This document shows, piece by piece, positions 51,699 through 60,856 of a stretch of 64,000 nt of DNA. Where the stretch lies: contig NZ_CP059693.1 of assembly GCF_028657945.1 (NCBI RefSeq), positions 4,960,001 to 5,024,000 on the forward strand. The letters run 5' to 3'. The stretch is from Thalassomonas haliotis. Its GTDB lineage: Bacteria > Pseudomonadota > Gammaproteobacteria > Enterobacterales > Alteromonadaceae. The notes under the pieces were generated by a model, which ran no database searches, was not told where the DNA came from, and saw only the letters and a list, made by a program, of their open reading frames with translations. The stretch's first letter is position 1. Each line of letters begins with the position of its first letter. The position numbers were made by a program, and so were the translations under genes.

Positions 51699-52511
51699 TT
51701 AACGTACCCGTTTTAAAGAGTTTTTATTAAAGTCACCGTCGGTCAAACCGGTTTTAAAGGCGTAATTCTGCCATTCCAGCTCAGTGCTTTTACCGTTTTG
51801 ATGATTAACCATTTCCATGCTTTGTGCGCGCCAGTGCTTATTCAGATATTGCTGATAGCCCTTGTAAGTCAGGGTTTTTAACAGGGAGTTTTTACGGTCA
51901 TAAAAATCAATTTTTTGTATCAGGTATTCTTTTTTATCGATCCAGACAATACGGCGGGTATAACCGGAGTTTTCATCCACCGGGTACTGTTCCACCTTAA
52001 AGCTGTCCAGGCCGTTGGCCATTTCATCCCCTAAATACTTATAGGTGTACTTTTCAATTTCAAACGAGCTTAAATCTTCAAAAGCAAATTCAGAGCCCAT
52101 AAAAGGACCGGATTTGTTGCGGGAAGATATGCGTTTAACCCGCTTTAATGCCGGCAAATATAACCACTGGTCATCCGCTGCCACCGGGTGGGAGAAACTT
52201 AAAAATGCCGTGCCTTTAACATCCCGGGGTTTATTAAAGATGGTCAGGCTTTTATCGCCGTCATCGGCTACTTCCATATTTCTCATCTTAATTTCCCGCA
52301 CGCTTTCCTGCCCCTGCTTATTACGCAGCAACATTTTCATATCGGCGGTGCTGTCGGTCCAGCCGAGATCCCGCTCTTTAGACTCTTTGGAAATCGCCAG
52401 ACCCTTTTCCTGAGGGCTTTGTGCCAGCGCCGTACTGCTCAGCAACGTCATGGCCGCTGCGGCAAACAGCGCAGCGATTTTATTTTTCTTTACTAAGTTA
52501 TTGTTCAACAT
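51699..52511 (-). CDS. Outer membrane lipoprotein-sorting (LolA-like) protein
   Basis: The 270-residue product has a signal peptide (AALFAAAAMTLLSSTALA) and the LolA/LolB-like half-barrel pattern found beside MMPL-type RND pumps: ADMKMLLRNKQGQESVREIK, WLYLPALKRVKRISSRNKSG and GYTRRIVWIDKKEYLIQKI. Such proteins are thought to carry lipids through the periplasm for the partner pump. It lies three bases after the RND gene, indicating an operon. Confidence 0.85.
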   Translation of the reverse strand: MLNNNLVKKNKIAALFAAAAMTLLSSTALAQSPQEKGLAISKESKERDLGWTDSTADMKMLLRNKQGQESVREIKMRNMEVADDGDKSLTIFNKPRDVKGTAFLSFSHPVAADDQWLYLPALKRVKRISSRNKSGPFMGSEFAFEDLSSFEIEKYTYKYLGDEMANGLDSFKVEQYPVDENSGYTRRIVWIDKKEYLIQKIDFYDRKNSLLKTLTYKGYQQYLNKHWRAQSMEMVNHQNGKSTELEWQNYAFKTGLTDGDFNKNSLKRVR

Positions 52512-52514
52512 GTG

Positions 52515-54815
52515 TTACTCCTGAACTTTTTTCGCTTTTGAATTATCAATCGCCATCAACAGCGGCGGTAAAAATAAGAAATCGACTACCAGGGCAATAA
52601 AGATAGTGGTGGCGGTTAGCAAGCCCATATCAGCATTCATTTTAAAACTCGATTGCGCCAATACGCCAAAACCGGCTACCAGTACCAAGGTCGTGATCCA
52701 TAAGGCCCGCCCAACATTGTCAAAGGCATAATGCACGGCTTTTTTGCTGTCGAGGCTTTTATGGCGACGGGCATGTAAATACTTACTTAAAAAGTGTACG
52801 GTATCATCGACGACTATGCCTAAGGTCATGCCGATCACCACAGACATGCCAAGCCCTACCTGGCCGTCATAAACTCCCCACAAACCAAAACCAACGGCGG
52901 CGGGGATCAAATTAGGCAGTAAACTGATGGCGCCATAACGCCAGCTGCGCAGCGCGATGCCAAGCAATATAGAGATCAGGATCAGCGCCAGGGTAGTCCC
53001 CAGCAGCATGCTGAAGATATTGCGCTGGCCGATATGGGCAAACATCAGGCTCGGGCTGGCAACATCCATTTTATACTGGGGGGCATGTTCGGCGAACCAG
53101 GCATTGATCTCCCCTTCCAGCTTAACCAACTCGTTGCTGGTCAGGTTTTTAAAGGTGGCAATAATGCGGGTAGAAGATTTATCGACATCCAGCTGGTTAT
53201 TGAGATCTAAGCCATATGGCAGTGACATTTCATATAACAACAGGTATTGCGCCGACATTTCCTGACTTTCCGGTAACTTATACCAGGCTGGATCGTCAGC
53301 ATGCATGTTTTTATTTAACCGCTTTAAGGTATCGGTAATGGTATTAACATGATCGGTTACCGGCTGCTGACGTAACCAGTCACTGAAATCCGAAACTGTC
53401 TGTAGATACACAGGGTCATTGATGCCGCTTGGCGTCTGCGTTTGCACCGAGACTTCCATCAGCATCATGCCGGAGAGGTTTTCTGACATAAAGTCGGTTG
53501 ACGCCCGAAACGGCACGGTTTCATCAAAATATTTAACAAAATCGTCGTTTAATTCATTGTTGGGGATGAAAAACGCCGTCGCGATAATAATGGCACTGGT
53601 CAGGGGTAATAACAACCGGCGCTTATTAATCACTAAATCTGCCAGCGAGGCCATTCTGTCCTTACGGCCATTTTTCTGCGGCTTAACTTTCACCGGCAAT
53701 ACCGTCAACAGGGCCGGGAAAATGGTCATAGAGAAAACAAAAGCCAGCATCACCCCGATGGCCACCAGGTTACCCAAGTCGCGAAACGGCGGCGAATCGG
53801 AAAAATTCATGCTTAAAAAGCCGATAGCTGTGGTGGCGCTGGTTAAGAAAACCGGCTGCAGGTTAATGCGTAAACTTGCGGCAATGGCGCTGCGTTTATC
53901 CGCCCCCTGGCGCATCTCATAAAACATCGAAGTAAGAATGTGGATACAGTCGGCTACCGCCAGCGTCAGGATCATGGTCGGCGCAGAGGAAGAAGGTCCG
54001 GTCAGGTAAAAGCCCAACCAGCCGGCTATGCCCATAGTGGTAACGATACTTACGGCAATCACTAAGATAGTGGCAAAAGTACCGCTAATGGTTCTCAGTA
54101 AAAAGCCGATGGCGATGATCACGACTAAAAACATCAGCGGGATCAGGGTCGCGCTGTCGTTGAGGGAAGCCTCGCCAAAGGCGCTGTTCATCATCACCAT
54201 ACCGGACAAATAAACCTCAGTGCCGGGATTGTCTGCCAGGAACTTAGCTTTGATCTCCCGGACAAAAGTCGCCACTTCCGGTACTTCGGTGATCGGATCT
54301 ATGCCGGGCAACTGCACGGTAACATTCACCACAGATACATGACCGCTGGGAGAGATGATCTTATTCACCAGCAGAGGTTCGCTCATGGCAACCTGTTTGA
54401 TTTTCGCCAGTTTTTCTGAGGTTAACCTTTGCGGGTTCATCACCAAATCTTCGACAATCATGTCGTCTTCTTCGGCAAAGGTATATTGAAAGTTAGTAAC
54501 TGAGTCTACCCGGGTAGAATAAGGCACCTGCCAGCTTTCTTTGGTCAGCTGTTTTAGCGCCGCCAAATGCTCAGCAGTAAAAATGGTATCCCCTTTGGGC
54601 ACAACAATAAAAGAGACACTGTCGCTTTTACTGTAAACCTTTTGCATGGTTTCAAATGCGGTCAGCTGGGGATTTTCTTCGCCGAAAAATATCCGGTAAT
54701 CATTTTTAAAAACCAGCTTCTGTGCCCCGCCGGCCGCGGTTACCACTAATGCCAGACAAACTAAAATCACCCATATAGGATGCTTGCCGACAAAGCTGAA
54801 AAATTTCTCTCTCAT
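52515..54815 (-). CDS. RND superfamily (MMPL-type) transporter
   Basis: I start at the second ATG (54815): a GGAG site lies between the two ATGs and serves only the second. About 766 residues hold two sets of six helices with periplasmic domains. Landmarks include LTLAVADCIHILTSMFYEMRQG and IGMTLGIVVDDTVHFLSKY, the Asp-containing fourth helices of each half. This half-size RND type usually moves lipids, hopanoids or hydrophobic compounds. A TetR-type palindrome lies just upstream. Confidence 0.9.
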   Translation of the reverse strand: MREKFFSFVGKHPIWVILVCLALVVTAAGGAQKLVFKNDYRIFFGEENPQLTAFETMQKVYSKSDSVSFIVVPKGDTIFTAEHLAALKQLTKESWQVPYSTRVDSVTNFQYTFAEEDDMIVEDLVMNPQRLTSEKLAKIKQVAMSEPLLVNKIISPSGHVSVVNVTVQLPGIDPITEVPEVATFVREIKAKFLADNPGTEVYLSGMVMMNSAFGEASLNDSATLIPLMFLVVIIAIGFLLRTISGTFATILVIAVSIVTTMGIAGWLGFYLTGPSSSAPTMILTLAVADCIHILTSMFYEMRQGADKRSAIAASLRINLQPVFLTSATTAIGFLSMNFSDSPPFRDLGNLVAIGVMLAFVFSMTIFPALLTVLPVKVKPQKNGRKDRMASLADLVINKRRLLLPLTSAIIIATAFFIPNNELNDDFVKYFDETVPFRASTDFMSENLSGMMLMEVSVQTQTPSGINDPVYLQTVSDFSDWLRQQPVTDHVNTITDTLKRLNKNMHADDPAWYKLPESQEMSAQYLLLYEMSLPYGLDLNNQLDVDKSSTRIIATFKNLTSNELVKLEGEINAWFAEHAPQYKMDVASPSLMFAHIGQRNIFSMLLGTTLALILISILLGIALRSWRYGAISLLPNLIPAAVGFGLWGVYDGQVGLGMSVVIGMTLGIVVDDTVHFLSKYLHARRHKSLDSKKAVHYAFDNVGRALWITTLVLVAGFGVLAQSSFKMNADMGLLTATTIFIALVVDFLFLPPLLMAIDNSKAKKVQE

Positions 54816-54828
54816 TGCCCTCTCCATT

Positions 54829-54843
54829 GTGACGAATCGTCAC
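54829..54843. promoter_or_regulatory. TetR-type operator at the RND operon
   Basis: GTGACGAATCGTCAC, a 7+1+7 perfect palindrome, lies 13 bases before the RND start. The same core (TGACGATTCGTCA) precedes the adjacent tetR gene. A second palindrome, GTACGAATTTCGTAC at 54907-54921, may be a variant site. Confidence 0.7.
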
Positions 54844-54966
54844 TATACTTTGTAAAAAAAACGGCTTTTACGCCGCGTTATTCTTTCTTTTTCACATGCA
54901 AGGCCTGTACGAATTTCGTACAAAATCTTATCTTAACTCGTACCGGTTGTCATGTGAAAAATGATG

Positions 54967-55719
54967 TTAAAAATTAAGTTCGCGCCCCAAGGCTTTCATC
55001 TGGAGCAATTCCTCGCCAAAGACTTCTTCTAAGGCTTTTTTCAGACTGAGTTTATAATCTTTTTCATGACTCAGCGGCGCCCACTGCATGCCGTCGAGCA
55101 ATAAGTTATGCTGATTGAACAGCTCCCGCTCCACAACTAAGCCCATACGGCCACCGCATGAATCCAGCTCATCGGCCAGCAAAGAGATAACCCCGTACCC
55201 CAGCGACCAGTTGGAAAAACAAATTTGTTGCATATCCATATGGGGGGGCAAGGTAAAGCTCTTGTCAGCGGTGGCCTCTTCAATCAGGCCAAAAAAGATC
55301 CCCATCAATTTCATTTCGAGCTGTTCCTGCTCTTGCACCCGTTTTTCCGTGGACTTCTCATAAACATTGGGGCTTTTGGCACAAATGGCCGATTGAAACA
55401 GGGCCGGATGTAGAATGGCATAGATCAGATAAGAAAAGTTGATCAGCAACATGCGTTCACGAGCACAGCCAGGATAACTGTAGGCCCGGAAAAATAAATC
55501 CGACATTATCGTAATGGCTTGGTTACCTATGGCCAATAGCAAGTCTTCTTTACCGGTAAAATGTTTGTACACAGTGCCTTTGGAATAAGACACTTCCGCC
55601 ACCACTTTATCCATGGTGACATTTGCCACCCCCAAACGAGCAATCAAGCGAATAGCCGCATCAATAATTTCTTGCTCTCGGGCCTGCAAGCTGTGTTCGT
55701 CTAATATTTTTGGCGCCAT
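54967..55719 (-). CDS. TetR/AcrR family regulator of the RND operon
   Basis: The 250-residue protein has an N-terminal TetR domain (EIIDAAIRLIARLGVANVTM, DKVVAEVSYSKGTVYKHFTGKEDLL) and a longer than usual helical C-terminus ending GEELLQMKALGRELNF. It lies upstream of the RND/LolA-like/barrel genes on the same strand. Identical palindromes in front of it and in front of the RND gene support control of both transcripts by this protein. Confidence 0.85.
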   Translation of the reverse strand: MAPKILDEHSLQAREQEIIDAAIRLIARLGVANVTMDKVVAEVSYSKGTVYKHFTGKEDLLLAIGNQAITIMSDLFFRAYSYPGCARERMLLINFSYLIYAILHPALFQSAICAKSPNVYEKSTEKRVQEQEQLEMKLMGIFFGLIEEATADKSFTLPPHMDMQQICFSNWSLGYGVISLLADELDSCGGRMGLVVERELFNQHNLLLDGMQWAPLSHEKDYKLSLKKALEEVFGEELLQMKALGRELNF

Positions 55720-55767
55720 AAAGGATCGTTTACCATGTTGTCGTCAGTTTTCGTTACTGTTTTTAAA

Positions 55768-55780
55768 TGACGATTCGTCA
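55768..55780. promoter_or_regulatory. TetR-type operator upstream of the regulator gene
   Basis: TGACGATTCGTCA (6+1+6 palindrome) lies 49 bases before the tetR start; a degenerate second box TGACGTTTCGTCG follows directly and ATGACGAAATAATGTCA lies further on. Confidence 0.68.
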
Positions 55781-56018
55781 GTGACGTTTCGTCGATAATA
55801 AATTCATGACGAAATAATGTCAATCCCCGGATGAGAAAAGTTTACACCGTCCAGCGCAGTTCCCGGTTAATCGCTTGATTAATAAAAGTACTTTTTTCAG
55901 CCGTATCTCTTCCCGCCAAAACAGCTTTTTTCTTTAAGATGAAAAGTCGGCTTGCCCTTGCGTATCGGCACTTTTCCCCGTATGCTACGCGGCTTTTTTG
56001 CAAACCGGAGAGGAAAAA

Positions 56019-57386
56019 ATGTTAGGTTTTGATTACGGTACTTCAAACTGCGCCCTGGGGATCATGTCGGGTGACAAACCTGAGCTCATCTCATTAGCCG
56101 ATCACGGCACCTATATGCCTTCCTCCTTATACGCCCCCAGCAGGGACGTGATTGTTAACTGGTTACAGCAACAATTATGCCCGGGTGCGAAAACAGAGTT
56201 TGCCGCTTTAAGACGGTTCCAGCTACAAAAAGGCCAGAGCATGTTGCGCGAACTGGCGCTGGATGATATTCCCGGCGATTTGTTTTTCGGCAAACAGGCA
56301 CTTAACCGCTACCTCGAAGATCCGTCGGAAGGCTATTATATAAAATCCCCTAAATCTTTCCTCGGCGCCAGCGGCCTCAAACCCCAGCAAATTGCCCTGT
56401 TCGAAGATATCGTTGCCGCTATGATGGCCCATGTTAAGCAATTGGCAGAGCAGACATTACAGCAGGACTTGCACCAGGTGGTGATCGGTCGTCCGGTAAA
56501 TTTCCAGGGGTTAAAAGGTGAAGAAAGCAATAAACAGGCAATTGACGTACTGACCAATGCCGCCAGGCGGGTCGGTTACCGGGATATAGAATTCCAGTTC
56601 GAACCCATTGCCGCCGGGTTTGAGTTTGAGGCCAGCCTTAACCGGGAAACCCGGGTATTAGTGGTGGATATCGGCGGCGGCACCACAGACATCTCTATGC
56701 AGCTTATGGGACCGGAGCTGATGCCAAGCCTGGACAGGAGTCCGCACTTACTCGGCCACAGCGGACAGCGTATCGGCGGGAATGATTTTGATATCCAGCT
56801 GGCCCTTAAGGGCATAATGCCGGAGCTGGGCATGGACAGCTTACTGAAAACAGGCAAACCTATGCCGGTCAACAGCTACCGTGAAGCCGTGGCCATCAAT
56901 AATATCAATGCCCAGACAGAGTTTTACAGTGCCGCCAACGGCCGTTTGCTGCAACAGCTTAAACGCGATGCCGAGCAACCTGAGCGGGTAGAGTACTTAG
57001 TAAAGGTACATCAGGAAAAACTCAGTTACCAGCTGGTCAACAGCGCCGAACAGGCAAAAATTGCCCTGAGCGACAGTGATAGCGGCAAAATTTCGCTGGA
57101 CTATCTCGATAATCGGAACAGGGATATGACAGCTGATGTTAACCGGCAACTGCTGCTCGACGCCGCCACCCGGGAATTAACCAGCATCAGCGAGTTGATG
57201 CAAGATACTGTGTTACAGGCCGGTTGTCAGCCGGATGCCATTTTTGTCACCGGCGGTACGGCAAAATCTCCGGTATTAAGAGAATATTTACAAGCCCAGT
57301 ATCCCGACAGCCAGTTTATTGTCGGCGATAACTTTGGCAGCGTGACCGCCGGCCTTACCCGCTGGTCCCGGAGAATATTCGCTTAA
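56019..57386 (+). CDS. yegD: Hsp70 family chaperone-like protein YegD
   Basis: The ATG at 56019 has a GGAGAGG site; the protein then begins MLGFDYGTSNCALGI, the phosphate-binding loop of the actin/Hsp70 ATPase fold. VLVVDIGGGTTDISM is the second phosphate loop and DAIFVTGGTAKSPVLREYL the adenosine region. At 455 residues it has the ATPase part but lacks a DnaK-type substrate-binding domain, as does E. coli YegD. Family function is poorly known. Confidence 0.92.
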   Translation: MLGFDYGTSNCALGIMSGDKPELISLADHGTYMPSSLYAPSRDVIVNWLQQQLCPGAKTEFAALRRFQLQKGQSMLRELALDDIPGDLFFGKQALNRYLEDPSEGYYIKSPKSFLGASGLKPQQIALFEDIVAAMMAHVKQLAEQTLQQDLHQVVIGRPVNFQGLKGEESNKQAIDVLTNAARRVGYRDIEFQFEPIAAGFEFEASLNRETRVLVVDIGGGTTDISMQLMGPELMPSLDRSPHLLGHSGQRIGGNDFDIQLALKGIMPELGMDSLLKTGKPMPVNSYREAVAINNINAQTEFYSAANGRLLQQLKRDAEQPERVEYLVKVHQEKLSYQLVNSAEQAKIALSDSDSGKISLDYLDNRNRDMTADVNRQLLLDAATRELTSISELMQDTVLQAGCQPDAIFVTGGTAKSPVLREYLQAQYPDSQFIVGDNFGSVTAGLTRWSRRIFA

Positions 57387-57408
57387 ACCAAGCCCCTATC
57401 AGCCAAAA

Positions 57409-57438
57409 AGCTTCCCCTGTAGCATTTAGGGGGAAGCT
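57409..57438. terminator. Stem-loop after yegD
   Basis: AGCTTCCCC/GGGGAAGCT encloses an 11-base loop. No T-run follows on the plus strand; five As precede it. The gap to 57689 otherwise shows only an AT-rich promoter-like stretch. Confidence 0.5.
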
Positions 57439-57689
57439 AACCTGCCATTTGCCACTGCCCTGAAAGCGGCAACACTCCCCCTTTGCCCGGCTGAATTGTT
57501 AATATTTCGTTTTTTATTAGTAACAAAGATGAGACGAAAAAACATACCAATATTGTTTCCTTTCCATACACATTTTACAATTGCTAACATTTTCATAAGC
57601 TTAAACACTAGCACCTTAGGTACGAAACATTTAGTATGCGCCTGTGATTTTTAACACTGACAATGTCAGCTACAAGCAGGAATGTATTT

Positions 57690-58502
57690 ATGAAATTATT
57701 ACCTATTGCCGCCTTGTTATTAACCGGCACTTCCCTTTTAGCCAGCACTGGAGTCCATGCTGAGGATTACCAGTCTTTTTCTTCCGTTTCATACAGTGAC
57801 TTAGATAACAAACATAACGACAGCGATGCTTTTTCGCTTGCCACCCGTTACTATTTCGACAAAAAGTCAACTTTAGGTCCGTTGGATGAGTTTGAATATA
57901 TCAATAAAACCAGCAATGTTTTCGGCAGTTTTGTCGATACCGACACCAACAAAAACTTCAACTTAGGCGGTGAAGCCTTTATCGATAAGTTATTGGTTGG
58001 CGCGACATATCATTATAGCGATTTTGATCATGGCGGTAACGAGGATATCTACACCCTGAGCTTAGGCTACTTGGTCTCTGATGACTTTTTGATCAAAGCC
58101 GTTAAACATGATAATGATGACGAATATCTGTTTTCTGCCTCATATAACCATCAAATCAACGACAGTGACTATATCGGTTTTACTTACTCTACCGATGATG
58201 ATGTTGATGTCCAAACCTTGGCATCAAAATACTTCACTGACTTGGGACAAGGCCGTTACCTGACCGCTGAAGTTTCATTTTCTGATTATGACGATGCCGA
58301 TAATGACCTGGCAGGCCGTGTCGAATACTTCTTCAACAGCCACACTTCGGTAGCGGGCAGCTACAATGATGATGAAGACTACTCTGTCAGTGCCAAGCAT
58401 TTCTTCAATAAAAACTACGCATTAAGCGCCAGTTACCAAAGCAATACCGAAGATCATATAGATTACGATCTATACACTATCGACTTTACCGCCCAGTTTT
58501 AA
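57690..58502 (+). CDS. Putative porin-like outer-membrane beta-barrel protein
   Basis: I start at the ATG at 57690 (MKLLPIAALLLTGTSLLAST, signal cut near VHAED); the frame extends nine codons further. The mature 247 residues are acidic, all-beta, with repeating strand/turn units rich in Asp-Asp (YSTDDDVDVQTLASKYFTD, SYNDDEDYSVSAKHFF) and end in Phe (IDFTAQF), the signal for barrel assembly. A putative-porin relationship is likely; the ligand is unknown. A bidirectional terminator follows. Confidence 0.75.
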   Translation: MKLLPIAALLLTGTSLLASTGVHAEDYQSFSSVSYSDLDNKHNDSDAFSLATRYYFDKKSTLGPLDEFEYINKTSNVFGSFVDTDTNKNFNLGGEAFIDKLLVGATYHYSDFDHGGNEDIYTLSLGYLVSDDFLIKAVKHDNDDEYLFSASYNHQINDSDYIGFTYSTDDDVDVQTLASKYFTDLGQGRYLTAEVSFSDYDDADNDLAGRVEYFFNSHTSVAGSYNDDEDYSVSAKHFFNKNYALSASYQSNTEDHIDYDLYTIDFTAQF

Positions 58503-58523
58503 CAGCAAAGCTGATTGGTCGCA

Positions 58524-58557
58524 TAAAAAAAAGCCAGTTATCCCGGATAACTGGCTT
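58524..58557. terminator. Bidirectional terminator
   Basis: AAGCCAGTTATCC/GGATAACTGGCTT forms a 13-base-arm hairpin between convergent genes; an A-run before it gives a T-run for the leftward gene. Confidence 0.82.
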
Positions 58558-58649
58558 ATATCATTTACTGCTTCCGGCTTAAACGCCCTGATGGCTTTTT
58601 AGAGCCGAGCCAAATATCAATCGGCCCCTTCAATCAGAGCGAATATATC

Positions 58650-58898
58650 TTAGCGGCGAATTCCGCCACCGGCACAAGGTTCAGAGCCAACAATTCTCCG
58701 GTAAGAAGTTACCGTTCCCGTGGTATAGGTTGTGCCAGTACACTGGTTCATCACTTTTTCACCAACAACCGTTGAATAACTGGCATCAGAATAATAAGCA
58801 AATTCCAAAATAGAAAATGCGGCATAGGCATAAGAAGCGCCAAAAATAGTTCCGGCAGCCAAGCCGATTGAAAGTAGTTTTTTCAAAGATGTTTTCAT
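58650..58898 (-). CDS. Small exported protein, DUF6289-like, copy 1
   Basis: The 82-residue product has a signal peptide (SIGLAAGTIFGASYAYA) and a short mature part: EFAYYSDASYSTVVGEKVMN then QCTGTTYTTGTVTSYRRIVG with two Cys (QCTG, EPCAGG). It closely resembles the next gene. The Tyr-Tyr-Ser-Asp start and the Cys-Gly-turn pattern recall DUF6289, an uncharacterised family; this assignment is tentative. Confidence 0.68.
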   Translation of the reverse strand: MKTSLKKLLSIGLAAGTIFGASYAYAAFSILEFAYYSDASYSTVVGEKVMNQCTGTTYTTGTVTSYRRIVGSEPCAGGGIRR

Positions 58899-59047
58899 AG
58901 GTTAACCCTTTTATTGTTATTTACATTAACCAGGATTCGAAAGCAAAGGTCCGTTTTTTCCGATCGATTTCGCTACCACATCTCCTCCTGAAAATTAACA
59001 TTAATATAACAACCTGCTTTTGTAAACGGCCAGTTTAAAACAAACAT

Positions 59048-59076
59048 AAAAAAGCCAGTCCTGAATGAGACTGGCT
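59048..59076 (-). terminator. Terminator of small exported gene copy 2
   Basis: AGCCAGTC (59053-59060) and GACTGGCT (59069-59076) enclose CTGAATGA; As at 59048-59053 give a minus-strand T-run. Confidence 0.75.
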
Positions 59077-59106
59077 GAATGTACGGCAAGTGTTTAAAAG
59101 TTTTCG

Positions 59107-59397
59107 TTAAAACTCACTGCCACCGCACATCTCCATGCCAACAAGCCTTACGTACGAAGTGACCTGGCCACTCGCATAAGTGGTGCCACGGCATTGGTTG
59201 ACCACCTTTTCACCAACAGGCGTTGAATAACTCGCATCAGCATAATAAACGAATTCTTTAATATAACCGGAACTTGCTGCATAGGCATAAGAAGCTGCTG
59301 AAAGTGTAATACCTGTTAAGGCAATAGCGGCAATTTTCTTTAAATTTGATTTCCTTTTTATTATTTTAAGAAGATTTAAGGGTTTGATTACTATCAA
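59107..59397 (-). CDS. Small exported protein, DUF6289-like, copy 2 (start uncertain)
   Basis: The mature part parallels copy 1: EFVYYADASYSTPVGEKVVN, QCRGTTYASGQVTSYVRLVG and a final MCGGSEF. The signal peptide region is KKIAAIALTGITLSAASYAYA. No ATG is available: the frame opens at TTG 59397 inside a perfect inverted repeat (GGTTTGAT/ATCAAACC), with a poor ribosome site. Aligned to copy 1, the expected ATG corresponds to an AGG codon, so the original start may have been lost. Confidence 0.55.
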   Translation of the reverse strand: MIVIKPLNLLKIIKRKSNLKKIAAIALTGITLSAASYAYAASSGYIKEFVYYADASYSTPVGEKVVNQCRGTTYASGQVTSYVRLVGMEMCGGSEF

Positions 59398-59495
59398 ACC
59401 TTTAAATAAACACTAATGCAACTGCCAAACAATGCAAACAGAAGTTACAAATAATTTACAATAAAGTAACAAGGAGCGACTTATTACAATAGCAT

Positions 59496-60206
59496 TCACC
59501 GGAAGAAAATTTCCCTGACCTGCTCGACAATCTCCGGCGCTGTTTTCAGGCTAAAAGCCATGCAATTATCCGCAACCCCGGCCGTATTCATTTCAAAAAC
59601 AGGTATCACCCGCTCAAAGTTATAACCTATATTCTTTAACCGTATCTCCATGGTATCGCTGGACTCAATAATTAAGTCCACCCTTTTCTCTATCAGTTTA
59701 CGCAGGTTGATATCATAGTTTGGGGTAATATCCAGCTGTTTCGCTTCTTTAAAACCATGCTCAATCAGATATTGGTATCCATACTCTTCCTTGGTGATCC
59801 CTATGGTGTACTGCTTCAGCTCTTCCAGGGCTTTGACTTTAATATCTTTGCGGTCAGATAAAGCATAAAAATACATCGAATGGGTCGGTAATAACGGACA
59901 AAGCCACTGGAATTGCGCCTCCCGCTCCGGGGTGCGGTAAATGGAATAAATCATGACATTTTTTTGCGTCAGCGCCATCTTATAGGCACGTACCCAGGGA
60001 TAAAGACTAATGCGGTATTCCAGCCCGGCTTTATCCAACAGCTTACGGACTTTGTCTGTCGCCATGCCGCCGACACTGCCGTCGGGTAACAGGAAACTAT
60101 AAGGCGGCCAGTCTTCTGTCACCACTTTCAGGGGTTCCTGGCCACAAGCGGTAGCTGGGATAAATTGCAGGGCACAAGTCAGTAAAAAGGCGCTATTTTT
60201 TAACAT
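59496..60206 (-). CDS. Periplasmic solute-binding protein (SBP family 3-like)
   Basis: A signal peptide (SAFLLTCALQFIPATACG) precedes a 215-residue domain with EPLKVVTEDWPPYSFLLPDG, GGMATDKVRKLLDKAGLEY and IYSIYRTPEREAQFQW, typical of family 3 binding proteins without adjacent ABC transporter genes. YTIGITKEEYGYQYLIEHG and VDLIIESSDTMEIRLKN complete the fold. Stand-alone members are common in Alteromonadales; the ligand is not known. Confidence 0.82.
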   Translation of the reverse strand: MLKNSAFLLTCALQFIPATACGQEPLKVVTEDWPPYSFLLPDGSVGGMATDKVRKLLDKAGLEYRISLYPWVRAYKMALTQKNVMIYSIYRTPEREAQFQWLCPLLPTHSMYFYALSDRKDIKVKALEELKQYTIGITKEEYGYQYLIEHGFKEAKQLDITPNYDINLRKLIEKRVDLIIESSDTMEIRLKNIGYNFERVIPVFEMNTAGVADNCMAFSLKTAPEIVEQVREIFFR

Positions 60207-60310
60207 CTATCCCTCCAGCTAAAGCCATACCGTCGCTCAAAATGCACAAGCAATTATTTATAACCCTATTTTTACCCGCCAACAAGGATAAAAATCAACA
60301 AAAGCCAAGA

Positions 60311-60664
60311 TCAGGCGCCCTGCCCCATAGGCTGATTATAAGTCGTTGAAGAGGATGAGCTTTTTCTATTGGCCATTTCAAGCAGCAATTGTCCCAGGTT
60401 CACCTGCTCACTGGTCATAAAGGACGGTGATTCAAGCTTATCTTTAGTCAATTGCTCCCCTGAAGGTTTCGCCAATAAAGAAGCTTCACTGTTATCTTGC
60501 CAAAGGCTTAGCGAAGGGAAGTTAAATTGTTCGGAGATTTCAGACGGGTAAAAAAGCACACTGGCAAAAACCAATGTACTGATCAATAAAATAGCCACAA
60601 GAGGTTGATATAGGAAAAAGTTTTCCGAATCATCAGCTTTACTTTGATTGTCGCTCGTATTCAT
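60311..60664 (-). CDS. Small single-pass membrane protein, 117 residues
   Basis: A polar N-terminus is followed by one membrane helix (FLYQPLVAILLISTLVFASVL) and a Ser/Glu-rich region with a helical segment VNLGQLLLEMANRK. The start ATG has a GGGGGAAAG stretch upstream. No family is recognised. The topology suggests an inner-membrane anchored periplasmic tail. Confidence 0.6.
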   Translation of the reverse strand: MNTSDNQSKADDSENFFLYQPLVAILLISTLVFASVLFYPSEISEQFNFPSLSLWQDNSEASLLAKPSGEQLTKDKLESPSFMTSEQVNLGQLLLEMANRKSSSSSTTYNQPMGQGA

Positions 60665-60856
60665 CTTTCCCCCCTCTAATATAAAACAACAAGATTAACA
60701 GCATTGTCTGCAAGATCGGAGCAGTCCAATCCATAATAGGGAAATAATAACACCCTCGCGGGAACTTGTTAATATCCTGTAATGCCTTGTAATGTTTTGT
60801 ATTAGATTAAAGGAGTATAACTTCATTCCTCAAAGCAATAAATTCCCCATTCACCG

